NCBI GenBank assembly: GCA_944384025.1 | Contig: CALWRS010000012.1 | Coordinates: 1 to 61,225 of the forward strand | Reading direction: 5' to 3' | Length of the DNA: 61,225 bases | DNA from: an uncultured Lachnospiraceae bacterium | Lineage (GTDB): Bacteria > Bacillota > Clostridia > Lachnospirales > Lachnospiraceae | Shown: piece after piece, positions 38,282 through 47,140 of the stretch | Layout: every line of letters begins with the position of its first letter | Numbering within the stretch: position 1 is the first letter of the stretch | The notes under the pieces: generated by a model | What the model saw: the letters and a program-made list of their open reading frames with translations, nothing else | Told to the model about the DNA's origin: nothing | Database searches by the model: none | Translations under genes and position numbers: made by a program

Positions 38282-38995
38282 ATGAAGTTGCGAATTCTTG
38301 TGATTGAAGACGATCTTTCTCTCGCGACTCTCCTTCAGACGGTTTTAGAGGCAAATGGTTATCAGGCAGTTACGTCGCAAAGCGGGCGGCTGGGCTATGC
38401 GCTTGTCGCATCGTATTCCCCGGACGCGATTATATTAAATCTGGGACTGCCGGATGTGGATGGAATGCAGATAATTTACGAACTGAGAAAATGGTCGGAA
38501 ATACCGATTGTTGTAACAGCGGGTAGGAGGTCGGAGCAAGAGGTTGTTGAAGCGCTTGATGCAGGCGCAGACGATTATCTCGCAAAACCTTTTGGAATGG
38601 CAGAATTGATGGCAAGGCTTCGGGCGGCAATTCGCCACGCGTCTTATAGGATGCGGTCGCAAAGTACGCCGCAGAGCGGAAATATAAATATCCGCGGGCT
38701 GTCGATTGACACGGAGCGTCATATTGTTATGGTTGACGGAAACGACGTGCATTTGACGCAGAACGAATTTCGAATTGTTATGCTGCTTGCAAGGCATGCG
38801 GGGCACGTATTGACGCACGAGTTTATGAAGCAGGAGCTTTGGGGGCCAATGGCAGCGGACAGCAACCAAATCCTGCGCGTACATATGGCAAATATCCGAA
38901 GAAAGTTAGAGAAAAATCCTGCGGAGCCGGAGTATATTCTAACGGAAGTCGGCATTGGGTATTACATGGCAGATGGCAGAGAAAGACCGTGCTAG
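38282..38995 (+). CDS. KdpE-like response regulator lacking the phosphoacceptor Asp
   Basis: This 237-residue OmpR-class regulator most resembles KdpE (LRKWSEIPIVVTAGRRSEQE and DDYLAKPFGMAELMARL). The acidic pocket IEDD, Thr79 and Lys102 are kept. The phosphorylation site reads IILNLGLPDVDG: Asn53 (codon AAT at 38438-38440) replaces Asp. The winged helix is intact, with LTQNEFRIVMLLARHAG and ILRVHMANIRRKLEKNP. It probably binds DNA without phosphorylation. The stop overlaps the convergent dacA stop. The start is ATG 38282; a GTG at 38270 is possible. Confidence 0.9.
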   Translation: MKLRILVIEDDLSLATLLQTVLEANGYQAVTSQSGRLGYALVASYSPDAIILNLGLPDVDGMQIIYELRKWSEIPIVVTAGRRSEQEVVEALDAGADDYLAKPFGMAELMARLRAAIRHASYRMRSQSTPQSGNINIRGLSIDTERHIVMVDGNDVHLTQNEFRIVMLLARHAGHVLTHEFMKQELWGPMAADSNQILRVHMANIRRKLEKNPAEPEYILTEVGIGYYMADGRERPC

Positions 38996-40455
38996 TGCCT
39001 TGCACGGCGGCGATACTTCTTTTTTCGCTGCATAGGCACAACGATATAAATAACGGTAAGCGACGTCAGGTACAAAACGGCAAACAGACCAAAAGAGAGG
39101 ATCATCGCCTTGCGGTTTGTCTTTTGCGCCGCAGTGTCGGCAGGGTCTTCTTGTTTTTCCGGAGCAGCGTCTGGCTCGGACGGCGTCGTTTGCATTCCTT
39201 CTCCGCCCTGCGTGGCAAGCGAGGACGGAGGAATCAAAAAGAGTGGCCACACAGCGTTAAAGTCTTCCTGCGACATAGGGTATTCCGGGTTGTTAAAAAT
39301 AATCGAAGTTTTTCCGACCGGCTGCCCGTTGTATCGATAAACGACGGAGCCGATAATGTTTTCCCCATGAACATACTCTTTTACATCGTAATACTCAATC
39401 GATTTCGTCACCTGCGAGATATCCGCCCCGTTTGGGAGCACCAAAGACGCGCTGTCGCTTGTGTAAACAAGCTCATGCGACCCGGCGCTAAACATAGGAC
39501 AGCTTCCGAACAGCGCCGTGTAGGTGCTGCTCATTTGACTTTCCGCGTCCAGCAGGTCAAAGAGCCGGTAGTTTTCAAAAGCATAATTCAAAATGGAAAT
39601 GGTATCGTCGTAAGCAGCGTCGTTTGTAGGGCTTCCAAGGAGAATCGCCACAAGCTGCATCCCGTTGTTTTCGGCGTAAGTACAAAGCGAATAGGTGTTG
39701 TTTACGCTGCCGCCGGTTTTTCCGGCAATGGCATATTCGTAAGTTTTCGTCTGCCGCAAAAAGGCGTGCGTCTGTGCAAGGATGCGCGCCTCGTTTTTGT
39801 TTGTGGCGGGAATTTCGTACCACTTAGAGCCTGCCATCTCGTAAAAGGCCGGGAACTTGCCAAGCGCCGAGGCGATTAGCGCAAGGTCGTAGGCGCAGGA
39901 ATAGTGATCATCTGCGGCGGCGCCGTAAGCGTTTGAAAAATGTGAGTTGACGCAGCCAAGCGACTGCGCGCGCTCCTGCATCATGGACAAAAATGTATCC
40001 ATCTTTCCGCCGACGTGCTCACCAACAGCGTAGCTTGCTTCGTCCGCGGACGCGACCAAAATAGCGTAGAGCATATCCTTTAAGCTCAGGCGCTCTTCGG
40101 ACACAAGGCCTACGCGCGTAACGCCAGAGCCAATGCCGTGAATGGACGTATACGAGCACGTGACGGTGTCGGTGAGGCTTGCGTTTTCAAAGGCAAGCAG
40201 CGAGGTCAGCAGTTTTGTAAGGCTTGCGGGAGGCATTGCCGCCGTGCTGTTTTTGGCGTACAAAACAGCGCCGGAGTTAATTTCCATAACAACAGCGGCT
40301 TCCGCCTGAATTTCCGGCCCGTCTGCGCGAAGCGCAAGCGTATCGTCAGCAAAAACCGGCGAAGGCGCAAAAAGTCCCATTGCAATCGTGGCAGCAAGCA
40401 TAACTGCGGCAATTGCAGCGCGAAGAGAAAATCGATTTTCCCCGGTTTTTTTCAT
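38992..40455 (-). CDS. dacA: D-alanyl-D-alanine carboxypeptidase (PBP5 family)
   Basis: This 487-residue penicillin-binding protein trims peptidoglycan stem peptides. A signal peptide ends near FADD. The catalytic SxxK is in PPASLTKLL, the second motif region is VASADEASYAVGEHVGG and the KTG motif is in AIAGKTGGSVNNTYS. A C-terminal PBP5-like domain is followed by a Pro/Gln-rich linker and a membrane segment with a basic tail. GAGG lies five bases before ATG 40455. Its stop shares CTAG with the convergent regulator. Confidence 0.93.
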   Translation of the reverse strand: MKKTGENRFSLRAAIAAVMLAATIAMGLFAPSPVFADDTLALRADGPEIQAEAAVVMEINSGAVLYAKNSTAAMPPASLTKLLTSLLAFENASLTDTVTCSYTSIHGIGSGVTRVGLVSEERLSLKDMLYAILVASADEASYAVGEHVGGKMDTFLSMMQERAQSLGCVNSHFSNAYGAAADDHYSCAYDLALIASALGKFPAFYEMAGSKWYEIPATNKNEARILAQTHAFLRQTKTYEYAIAGKTGGSVNNTYSLCTYAENNGMQLVAILLGSPTNDAAYDDTISILNYAFENYRLFDLLDAESQMSSTYTALFGSCPMFSAGSHELVYTSDSASLVLPNGADISQVTKSIEYYDVKEYVHGENIIGSVVYRYNGQPVGKTSIIFNNPEYPMSQEDFNAVWPLFLIPPSSLATQGGEGMQTTPSEPDAAPEKQEDPADTAAQKTNRKAMILSFGLFAVLYLTSLTVIYIVVPMQRKKKYRRRARH

Positions 40456-40502
40456 GGATACCTCACGTTTTTTTCTAGAATGTCCAAAATTTCGGCGAAC
40501 AT

Positions 40503-41201
40503 TCAATTCTGGCCGTAGTAAGCGTTTTTCCCGTGCTTTCTAAGATAATGCTTGTCAAGAAGCTCCTTTTGCATCTGCGGCATCGTCCCGTCGTGCAAAA
40601 GCGTACTGTGCATCGTCATAAAGGCGACTTCCTCAAGAACGACCGCGTTGTGAACGGCGTTTGCCGGGTCTGTGCCCCAAGTAAAAGGCCCGTGGGACAT
40701 AACGAGTGCGGCGGGAACGTCCATCGGCGCAATATTTCGCTGACGGTACGTATCAAGGATGACCGTTCCGGTGTTTTTTTCGTACTCGCCTTGAATTTCT
40801 TCGGGCGTCATGTAACGGGTGCAGGGAATGGGGCCGTAGAAATAATCCGCCTGCGTTGTGCCTCCGGGTACGATGTCGCAGCCGGCCTGTGCAAACGCAG
40901 TCGCGTAGCGGCTGTGCGTATGTACAACGCCGCCAAGCTCCGGCCACGCTTTGTAAAGCTCCAGATGTGTGGGCGTATCGGAAGATGGTTTATAGCGTCC
41001 TTCCACTACGTTTCCGTTTAAGTCTACCAAAACCATGTCTTCCGGCTGCATTCCCTCGTACGAAACGCCGGACGGCTTAATGGCAACCAGGCCGCTTTCG
41101 CGGTCAATTCCGGAAACATTTCCCCAAGTAAACGTAACAAGACCGTATTTCGGGAGCAGCAGATTTGCCTCCCACACTTTTTTCTTTAATTCTTCGAGCA
41201 T
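40503..41201 (-). CDS. araD: L-ribulose-5-phosphate 4-epimerase
   Basis: This 232-residue class II aldolase-family enzyme converts L-ribulose 5-phosphate to D-xylulose 5-phosphate in L-arabinose catabolism. It has [20 protein letters not shown], the metal-binding [30 protein letters not shown] and the late [28 protein letters not shown] precedes the ATG. No araA or araB is nearby. It lies 21 bases after an ABC ATPase gene on the same strand. Confidence 0.93.
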   Translation of the reverse strand: MLEELKKKVWEANLLLPKYGLVTFTWGNVSGIDRESGLVAIKPSGVSYEGMQPEDMVLVDLNGNVVEGRYKPSSDTPTHLELYKAWPELGGVVHTHSRYATAFAQAGCDIVPGGTTQADYFYGPIPCTRYMTPEEIQGEYEKNTGTVILDTYRQRNIAPMDVPAALVMSHGPFTWGTDPANAVHNAVVLEEVAFMTMHSTLLHDGTMPQMQKELLDKHYLRKHGKNAYYGQN

Positions 41202-41222
41202 TTTTCTTTCCCCCCTTAAAAT

Positions 41223-41963
41223 TTAATCGTTTTCCCCGGAAGGGAAAAACAGCTTGGCTTCCTCGCTGACCATGTACTGCGCGGGCGTTCCAAAAAAGTA
41301 ACCGTTTGTTCCAAGGTGCAGGATGCGGGAAGACTGCACAATCGTATTTTGAATGTCGTGCGAGACAACTACAATTGTTAAGCCGTCCTTGCGGTTTAAT
41401 TCCGCAAGTTCCCCGTATAATTCTGCTGTTGCGACCGCGTCAAGCCCCGTCACCGGTTCGTCCAACATCAGGATTTCGTGCGCTGCGCACAGCGCTCTTG
41501 CAAGCAGTACGCGCTGTTTTTGACCGCCCGAGAGCGTCTGAAAAGAAGCGTTTTTCAAATCCGCAATATGCAGTCGTTCCAGATTCGACGCCGCAAGGCT
41601 TTTTTCTTTTTTGGAGAAAAAAGGCTTCCACGTGTTTCGGTTCAGCAGGCCGCTTAAAACAACCTCCCAGACGGTTGCCGGAAAATCTCGGGCGACCTGC
41701 GTTTGCTGCGGCAGGTAGCCGATGCAGTTTCTGCCTTTGGGGCAGCCCACGGTAATTTTTCCGGAAATCGGAGGCATAAGGCCAAGCAGCGTTTTCATAA
41801 GCGTCGATTTGCCAGCTCCATTTTCCCCGATAATGCTCAGGTAGTCGCCCGGAAAAATCTGAAAATTCAGATTCGTCATGACCGGGTGATTGTCGTAACC
41901 AAGCGAGAGCTGCTCGCAGGTTAGGATGGGCCGGTGTTTGTCGCAGCAAGGAATCTGTCTCAT
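41223..41963 (-). CDS. Metal-type ABC transporter ATP-binding protein (ZnuC-like)
   Basis: This 246-residue ATPase has Walker A GENGAGKSTLMKTLLG, Q-loop GYLPQQTQ, signature LSGGQKQRVLLARAL, Walker B ILMLDEPVTGLD and an H-loop VSHD. The pattern GCPKGRNCIGYLPQQ and its size resemble ZnuC/MntB-type zinc or manganese importers. No permease or binding-protein gene is adjacent, so partners must be elsewhere. ATG 41963 has GGAGG at five bases; longer upstream frames lie before the promoter. Confidence 0.85.
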   Translation of the reverse strand: MRQIPCCDKHRPILTCEQLSLGYDNHPVMTNLNFQIFPGDYLSIIGENGAGKSTLMKTLLGLMPPISGKITVGCPKGRNCIGYLPQQTQVARDFPATVWEVVLSGLLNRNTWKPFFSKKEKSLAASNLERLHIADLKNASFQTLSGGQKQRVLLARALCAAHEILMLDEPVTGLDAVATAELYGELAELNRKDGLTIVVVSHDIQNTIVQSSRILHLGTNGYFFGTPAQYMVSEEAKLFFPSGEND

Positions 41964-41997
41964 AAACGCCTCCGCAGTTCCTGAAATATGTGGTTTT

Positions 41998-42026
41998 ATT
42001 TTAGTCATTCTTTCAGAACGTGTCAA
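41998..42026 (-). promoter_or_regulatory. Sigma-A promoter for the ABC ATPase-araD-dacA unit
   Basis: On the minus strand TTGACA (42026-42021) is followed after 17 bases by TAAAAT (42003-41998). Confidence 0.8.
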
Positions 42027-42072
42027 TAGGATGCTCCTCTTTTTGTGCGAAAAAGAGAATTTGGTTTTTGTC

Positions 42073-42101
42073 TTGCAATTTGAGAAAAAATAAGGTATTA
42101 T
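42073..42101 (+). promoter_or_regulatory. Sigma-A promoter for the zinc-ribbon membrane protein
   Basis: TTGCAA (42073-42078) is followed after 17 bases by TATTAT (42096-42101). The leader is about 115 bases and contains a hairpin, GCACCC/GGGTGC, with an A9 loop at 42151-42171 and no T-run. Confidence 0.7.
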
Positions 42102-42222
42102 GCCCTTAGGTGGGGAAATCTGTCGTGTTCTGCGAGGAAGAACCATCAAAGCACCCAAAAAAAAAGGGTGCCGGTTGGACAATCGGCATATATTACCTGT
42201 GTAAAAGAAAGGTGGAAGAGAG

Positions 42223-42963
42223 ATGTTTTGTAAAAAGTGCGGACAGCAGATTCCGGACGACTCCAAGTTCTGTGAATTCTGCGGTGCAAGTTTTGAAGAG
42301 TCCGCCGGAGATCAGGGTTCCGCAGCGAACGCCAGCCCGGTAGACGCCATCAAGAACAACGTAAACGATTTTGTAAACGGAAAGAAAAACGACAAGCAGC
42401 TTCTGATTATTGGAGCGGTCGCTGTTGTTGCTCTGCTTTTGATTTTCGTTGTGATTAATGCAGTTTTTGGAAGCTCGCCGAAGAAGACGCTTAAGAAATA
42501 CGTCAAAGGCGCTGCTGAAATGGATTTCAAGGATGTTTGGAACAGCACGCTTTCGGCAAAGAACGCGCAGAAGAAGCTGGATGTATACGACGAGGACGAC
42601 TACGAAGACGCATACGACGAAGCTAAAGACGCTTTCGACGAAGCAAAAGAAGAAATGGAAGACGAAGACGTTGAGGTCAAGGTAAAAGTTGACATCAAAG
42701 ACGTTGAGAAGATCGGAAAGAGCGACAGAGAGTTCGAATGGGCTTGCGAGTGGCTGGAAGATCAGGATTATGACTCGGACAAAGTAAAGAAGTTTGCAAT
42801 CGTAAAAGCGCGTGTAAAATTAACGTACTACGAGGACGGCGACAGGGAAGGTAGGGAAAGCGAAACGACCGAGTATCTGCTTGTAAAGCTTGGCGGTAGC
42901 TGGTATGTAACCGATCTTACTAGCGACGACATTGAGGAATATCTGAAGGATAGATACAAGTAA
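42223..42963 (+). CDS. Zinc-ribbon domain membrane protein
   Basis: This 246-residue protein begins with a zinc ribbon, MFCKKCGQQIPDDSKFCEFC, with four paired cysteines. A linker and a single membrane segment (about residues 63-85) follow, then an extracytoplasmic region. That region has a very acidic stretch around residues 110-150 (DDYEDAYDEAKDAFDEAKEE) and a small beta domain with RVKLTYYEDGDREG. The start has AAAGG upstream. Function is unknown; the layout is common in Clostridia membrane proteins. Confidence 0.75.
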   Translation: MFCKKCGQQIPDDSKFCEFCGASFEESAGDQGSAANASPVDAIKNNVNDFVNGKKNDKQLLIIGAVAVVALLLIFVVINAVFGSSPKKTLKKYVKGAAEMDFKDVWNSTLSAKNAQKKLDVYDEDDYEDAYDEAKDAFDEAKEEMEDEDVEVKVKVDIKDVEKIGKSDREFEWACEWLEDQDYDSDKVKKFAIVKARVKLTYYEDGDREGRESETTEYLLVKLGGSWYVTDLTSDDIEEYLKDRYK

Positions 42964-42981
42964 AACAGGTAAGCCTGAAAT

Positions 42982-43018
42982 AAAAGAGGCTGTGCAGAAA
43001 ATGCACAGCCTCTTTTTT
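42982..43018 (+). terminator. Terminator after the zinc-ribbon protein
   Basis: GAGGCTGTGCA pairs with TGCACAGCCTC around a five-base loop, followed by six T residues. The A4 before it allows some bidirectional use. Confidence 0.93.
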
Positions 43019-43056
43019 GCGAGTGCGCCTCTAAAGCGCATTCCTCCTCAATAAGC

Positions 43057-43500
43057 TCATGTTCGCGGATGTTTGCTGGCCCGCTTCCTTACGCCAAGGT
43101 AGATTGCGCTAAAGAGCAATGTAAGCAGCGTATAAAGGAAGGAAATGATGAGCGCCGGAACAACCATTTTGTACTGCGGTTCGCCAACGCCAAAATAAAT
43201 CAGCTGGAAATAAACGCACTCGGCAATCAGGCAGACAAAAAAGAAAAGGAGGCTGTTGTGCAGCACGTACTTTCCTTTTTTGCGGTAGTCATCGTATTGC
43301 AGGCAAAAGAGGCTGTCTGCAATCCACACTAGTCCCGGAACGGTAAAGAGCATGTTCATAAACAGCGCGTCATCGTCCGGGTGCGCCGGATAGGGCTCCT
43401 TGTACAGAAGGCCAAGGAGCACCAGCCCAATGCCAAGCAGGGCGGAGATCGCCATAAATACAATTGCGGAAACAGGAAGCTTTTTCCATTTTTCTTTCAT
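43057..43500 (-). CDS. Small four-helix membrane protein
   Basis: This 147-residue protein has four predicted membrane segments: near residues 9-30, 43-60, 73-92 and 108-130. It ends in a basic tail (GVRKRASKHPRT). ATG 43500 is chosen because GAGGTG lies six bases upstream. It is the last gene of a leftward unit with the LTA-synthase-like gene (17-base gap). No known family was recognised. Confidence 0.7.
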   Translation of the reverse strand: MKEKWKKLPVSAIVFMAISALLGIGLVLLGLLYKEPYPAHPDDDALFMNMLFTVPGLVWIADSLFCLQYDDYRKKGKYVLHNSLLFFFVCLIAECVYFQLIYFGVGEPQYKMVVPALIISFLYTLLTLLFSAIYLGVRKRASKHPRT

Positions 43501-43517
43501 GATTATCACCTCGTGCT

Positions 43518-45602
43518 CTAAGGATTTTTAACGTCGGACGCTGTAAAGACGTACGGCAGAGATTCCCGCAGCGTCCCCTCGTCGCCCATTGGCATGGCGG
43601 CGACAATCTGATCGCCCTCCGTAAGTGTTACGTTTGCAAGGAAAACCTCGTTTTCATTTAGGTAAATCGTGCCTTTGTACCGCTCGCCGTTAATATAAAT
43701 GTCCGTGTACGGGGAGAAATTTTCTCCCTTTACAGTCAGGTAAAAGGTCTCTTCGTTCTTGTCATAAATTACGTCGATGGAGCTTAGCGTGACGTCGTGG
43801 AAGCCAAAGACGATATCCGTAGGCGCATAAGGATTTACGCCGTCAAAGCAGTACATTTCTCCGTACAGCATGTCGTAGGAGAGAAGCGTCAGCTCGTCTA
43901 AATACGACGCAGTTCCATTCGAGTCTAGGTGCGCCTGATGCAGCTTGCACACAAGGCCCTCGTGATAGTTCAGGCGATTCATAACGTATGCGCTTAGCTG
44001 GTAGGCGTGCAGGTCCTTGTGCTCGACTTCCATATCGAAATTGCTCCACATTACGTATTCGGTCTGCAGAAGATTTCCCGAATTCAGGTCGTCCTCCGTG
44101 AAGTTAAATCCCGGCAGATGGTCGCCGTAGAGCACCAAAACGGTCGGCTCGTTGCGCTCCTGCAAGTATTCAATTAGCTGCGCAAGGAACATATCCATTT
44201 CGTAGAGCTGGGTGATGTAGTATTTCAGCCCGTAGATGGTCTCGTCGCCGTAAGCGTCGTTGATGTCCGCCAGCTCAATCTTATTCGACAAAATGTCTTC
44301 GTCCGGATATTTGCCGTGTCCTTGAACGGAAATCGTAAAGACCAAATCGGCGCCCGGCGTTTGGTCAAGCGCGGCAATAATTTCGCCGTAGAGCACTTCG
44401 TCCTTCGCCCAGTTTAGCTCATTTCGCACAACGTTGTTCATCAGTTCAATCGAATCGAACGTATCAAAGCCTAAGTTGCTGAAAACGACGTTTCGCCCGT
44501 AAAACGTGGCGGTGTTGTTGTGAATGGCGTGCGCTGTGTAGCCAAGCGCCTTTAAGTTGTAGGCAATGCTTTCGCAGGTGTGCGTTTTTAAAATCGTCTT
44601 GTACGGATACTCGCCTGTGCCAAAATCGGCCATATTCATTCCGGTTAAAATCTCAAACTCTGTATTAGCCGTACCGGCGCTAATGCTTGGAACTGTTAAA
44701 AAGCCGGACGTGTAGTTTTGCATCAGCCAAGTAAACGTAGGGATTGGGTCTTCGGAAAATTCGATGCCGTCAATCCGCTTCGGATCAAAAAACGATTCCA
44801 GCTGGATAAAGATGACGTTTGGCTCCGTCGCCTCGCCGGTTTGTGGCGGCGTAACAGAAGGAGAGGACGCCAGAGGCGAAATAACGCCTTCTACTTTTTC
44901 CGGAGAATAGTCGTAAGGCTTGTCGATGCCCTGATCCAAAAGGCTTGAGACAAAACAATACGGCAGGCCGTAGTCGTGGTAAGCGTCCGCAATGTTCGGA
45001 AACGTCTGCGCCATTACGCCGGTTGCAATGCCAAGCTGCGTAACGCCGAAGCCGCCAAACATCAGCAAAAGCGTAAGCGGCACCATTTTTTTGTAGGCAA
45101 CCGGCTCTTTGCGACGCGGCAGGAGGAAAAATGCAGCAACAACTAAGGCGATAACGGCAACAATCAAAAGAGCGAGCAAAATCAGCTGAAAAACTGTATA
45201 GTAATGAAACGCTACGTCAAAGGCGTCCTGAATCAGGCGCAGGTCGTTTCCGTTAAACGGCGTGACGCGGTTTTGCAGCAGAAAAAAGTCAATAACGCCA
45301 ACGGCCACCCAAAGCGTTGCGCTTAGCAGGAAAAAGAACGGGCGGCGCTTTGAAAGAAGCGACGGCGCAATTAACACGGAAACGATAAACGCGTTAATCA
45401 AAAAAATGTGCGGGCGCGTAAATAAAAAGATAAGCGCCTTAAAAAGGGAAGCGCGCGAAAATGTCTCAACCAAAAGGTTGACAAGCAGCGAAATAACGTA
45501 AACCTGCACGATAGCGTAGCGAAAAATACGAGCACGTACCAGTTTGCCGCAGGCGCTTTTGGTCTTTTGCAGCCAAGGCGCGGACAACGGTTTCCTTTTC
45601 AT
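43518..45602 (-). CDS. LTA synthase family protein (sulfatase fold)
   Basis: This 694-residue protein has five membrane segments in about the first 195 residues and an extracytoplasmic sulfatase-type domain. The metal/active-site regions are NVIFIQLESFFD, SAGTANTEFEILTGM (probable catalytic Thr), SVQGHGKYPDE and LVLYGDHLPGF. It likely transfers glycerol phosphate to a teichoic-acid-like polymer. The C-terminal 130 residues resemble an IPT/TIG-like beta domain. ATG 45602 is three bases from the MATE gene. Confidence 0.85.
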   Translation of the reverse strand: MKRKPLSAPWLQKTKSACGKLVRARIFRYAIVQVYVISLLVNLLVETFSRASLFKALIFLFTRPHIFLINAFIVSVLIAPSLLSKRRPFFFLLSATLWVAVGVIDFFLLQNRVTPFNGNDLRLIQDAFDVAFHYYTVFQLILLALLIVAVIALVVAAFFLLPRRKEPVAYKKMVPLTLLLMFGGFGVTQLGIATGVMAQTFPNIADAYHDYGLPYCFVSSLLDQGIDKPYDYSPEKVEGVISPLASSPSVTPPQTGEATEPNVIFIQLESFFDPKRIDGIEFSEDPIPTFTWLMQNYTSGFLTVPSISAGTANTEFEILTGMNMADFGTGEYPYKTILKTHTCESIAYNLKALGYTAHAIHNNTATFYGRNVVFSNLGFDTFDSIELMNNVVRNELNWAKDEVLYGEIIAALDQTPGADLVFTISVQGHGKYPDEDILSNKIELADINDAYGDETIYGLKYYITQLYEMDMFLAQLIEYLQERNEPTVLVLYGDHLPGFNFTEDDLNSGNLLQTEYVMWSNFDMEVEHKDLHAYQLSAYVMNRLNYHEGLVCKLHQAHLDSNGTASYLDELTLLSYDMLYGEMYCFDGVNPYAPTDIVFGFHDVTLSSIDVIYDKNEETFYLTVKGENFSPYTDIYINGERYKGTIYLNENEVFLANVTLTEGDQIVAAMPMGDEGTLRESLPYVFTASDVKNP

Positions 45603-45604
45603 TC

Positions 45605-46975
45605 CTAAGAGACTCTCCTTTCTAAAGATCGCTGCTGATTTTTCCGGATTTTGCAGAAAATCAGACAGAAGAAAAGCAAATGCGCGCTCGTTGTTAAAAT
45701 CCAGCTGATTGGATAAGACAGATACAGTGTCTTTAACGAGCGGAACTGTGCGAACACAGTGAAAATCCATACGACACGGAAGCCGCATGCGCCAATTAAA
45801 GAGACAATGGTTGGCAAAATGGAGGCGCCAAGTCCGCGCAGCGAGCCGACAACGACGTCCATTGTGCCGCAGGTAAAGTATACGGTGCAGATGTAGAGCA
45901 CCCGAAGGCAGCCGTATTTAATAGCTTCCGGGCTTGACGTATAAAAGCCAAGCAGCGGCTTTGCAAACAAAACGACCGAACCGCCTAAAATTCCGCCGGT
46001 CAGCGTAACAAACAAAAGCCCCCAGCCGAGAATTTTCGGGATTCTGCGGTACTGTCTCGCGCCGTAATTTTGGCTTGTGAAGCTAAGCGTCGTGTGATGA
46101 AAGGCGTTCATGGCAACGTAAACAAAGCCTTCGATATTTGCGGCAGCGGAGTTGCCTGCCATGGCAATGTCGCCAAAAGAGTTTACCGACGCCTGAATCA
46201 GCACGTTTGAAAGGGAGAAAATACAGCCTTGCAAACCGGCAGGCAGACCAATCTGCGCCATAGTTTTTAGCTTCGCAGGGTACACTCGCAGGCACTTTAG
46301 CTGCAGCCTGCAGGCAGTTTGCGTATGCATTAGGTTTCGAACAATTAAAGCGGCGGCAAGCACTTGGCTGATTACGGTTGCGTAAGCTACGCCGTCTACG
46401 CCGCGATGCAATACGTGCACAAAAAACAGGTTCAGTCCGGCATTTACAACGCCTGCAAAAAACAGGTAGTAAAGCGGGCGGCGGGTATCGCCCTGCGCGC
46501 GCAGGATGGCGCTTCCGAAGTTGTAAAGAAGCATTACCGGCATTCCGCAAAAGTAAATGCGCAAATAAAGGGCGGACTGCTTGAGTACGTTTTCGGGCGT
46601 TGCCATAAGCGATAGCAGCGGCTCGGCAAATTTAACGCCGATAAGCGCCAGCAGGATGCCGCTTAGGACGCTTACCAAAAGAGCGGTATGCACGGTTTCG
46701 TGCACGTCTTTGTCCTGCTTTGCGCCAATGTATCTGGCAACTAAAACGTTCGCGCCGACAGAAAGCCCGATAAACAGGTTGGTCAGTAAGTTAATGAGCG
46801 AGCCGGTGGAGCCAACGGCGGCCAGAGCCGTGTGGCCAACGTAGCGTCCGACGACAACCAGGTCAACGGCATTGAACAGAAGCTGCAAAATACTGGAAAA
46901 AATAAGCGGAACTGCAAACAGCAGCATTTTTTTGGGCAGAGATCCGCTGCACATATCGATTGTATAATTCTTCAT
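45605..46975 (-). CDS. MATE family efflux transporter
   Basis: This 456-residue membrane protein has about 12 segments. It has the MATE signature LLFAVPLIFSSILQLLFNAV, then DLVVVGRYVGHTALAAVGST, and IGLPAGLQGCIFSLSNVLIQ at mid-protein. The first gene of a leftward unit, it ends three bases before the LTA-synthase-like start, which suggests translational coupling and a possible role in envelope precursor transport. A TATAAT at 47038-47033 may be its -10; no clear -35 or ribosome-binding site was found. Confidence 0.88.
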   Translation of the reverse strand: MKNYTIDMCSGSLPKKMLLFAVPLIFSSILQLLFNAVDLVVVGRYVGHTALAAVGSTGSLINLLTNLFIGLSVGANVLVARYIGAKQDKDVHETVHTALLVSVLSGILLALIGVKFAEPLLSLMATPENVLKQSALYLRIYFCGMPVMLLYNFGSAILRAQGDTRRPLYYLFFAGVVNAGLNLFFVHVLHRGVDGVAYATVISQVLAAALIVRNLMHTQTACRLQLKCLRVYPAKLKTMAQIGLPAGLQGCIFSLSNVLIQASVNSFGDIAMAGNSAAANIEGFVYVAMNAFHHTTLSFTSQNYGARQYRRIPKILGWGLLFVTLTGGILGGSVVLFAKPLLGFYTSSPEAIKYGCLRVLYICTVYFTCGTMDVVVGSLRGLGASILPTIVSLIGACGFRVVWIFTVFAQFRSLKTLYLSYPISWILTTSAHLLFFCLIFCKIRKNQQRSLERRVS

Positions 46976-47140
46976 GGTACGTAAAAATTTTGCGAAGCAC
47001 GGCCTCGCGTTCCCCTTTCTAATCAGAGAGTCATTATAAGACTTTTTTTCTGAAAAGGCTAGCTAAAAAAAACAGAAATTTCTTCGAAAAAGAAAAAAAT
47101 TATGGTATAATTCCTTAAAGGAGGTGAGCGATCGTTACAG

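Noticed and set aside
38839-39879. A long open frame on the plus strand opposite dacA
   Set aside because: It lies antisense to a clear D,D-carboxypeptidase, has an arginine-rich composition typical of out-of-frame reading, and lacks a ribosome-binding site.
42151-42171. GCACCC-A9-GGGTGC hairpin as a terminator or riboswitch
   Set aside because: There is no T-run and no conserved riboswitch core was recognised. It is kept only as a leader hairpin.
41964-42266. Upstream extension of the ABC ATPase by about 100 residues
   Set aside because: It includes the promoter at 41998-42026 and has no ribosome-binding site, whereas ATG 41963 has GGAGG at a good distance.
45603-45788. Upstream extension of the LTA-synthase-like gene into the MATE gene
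   Set aside because: The extension overlaps the MATE coding sequence and adds no membrane or family feature.
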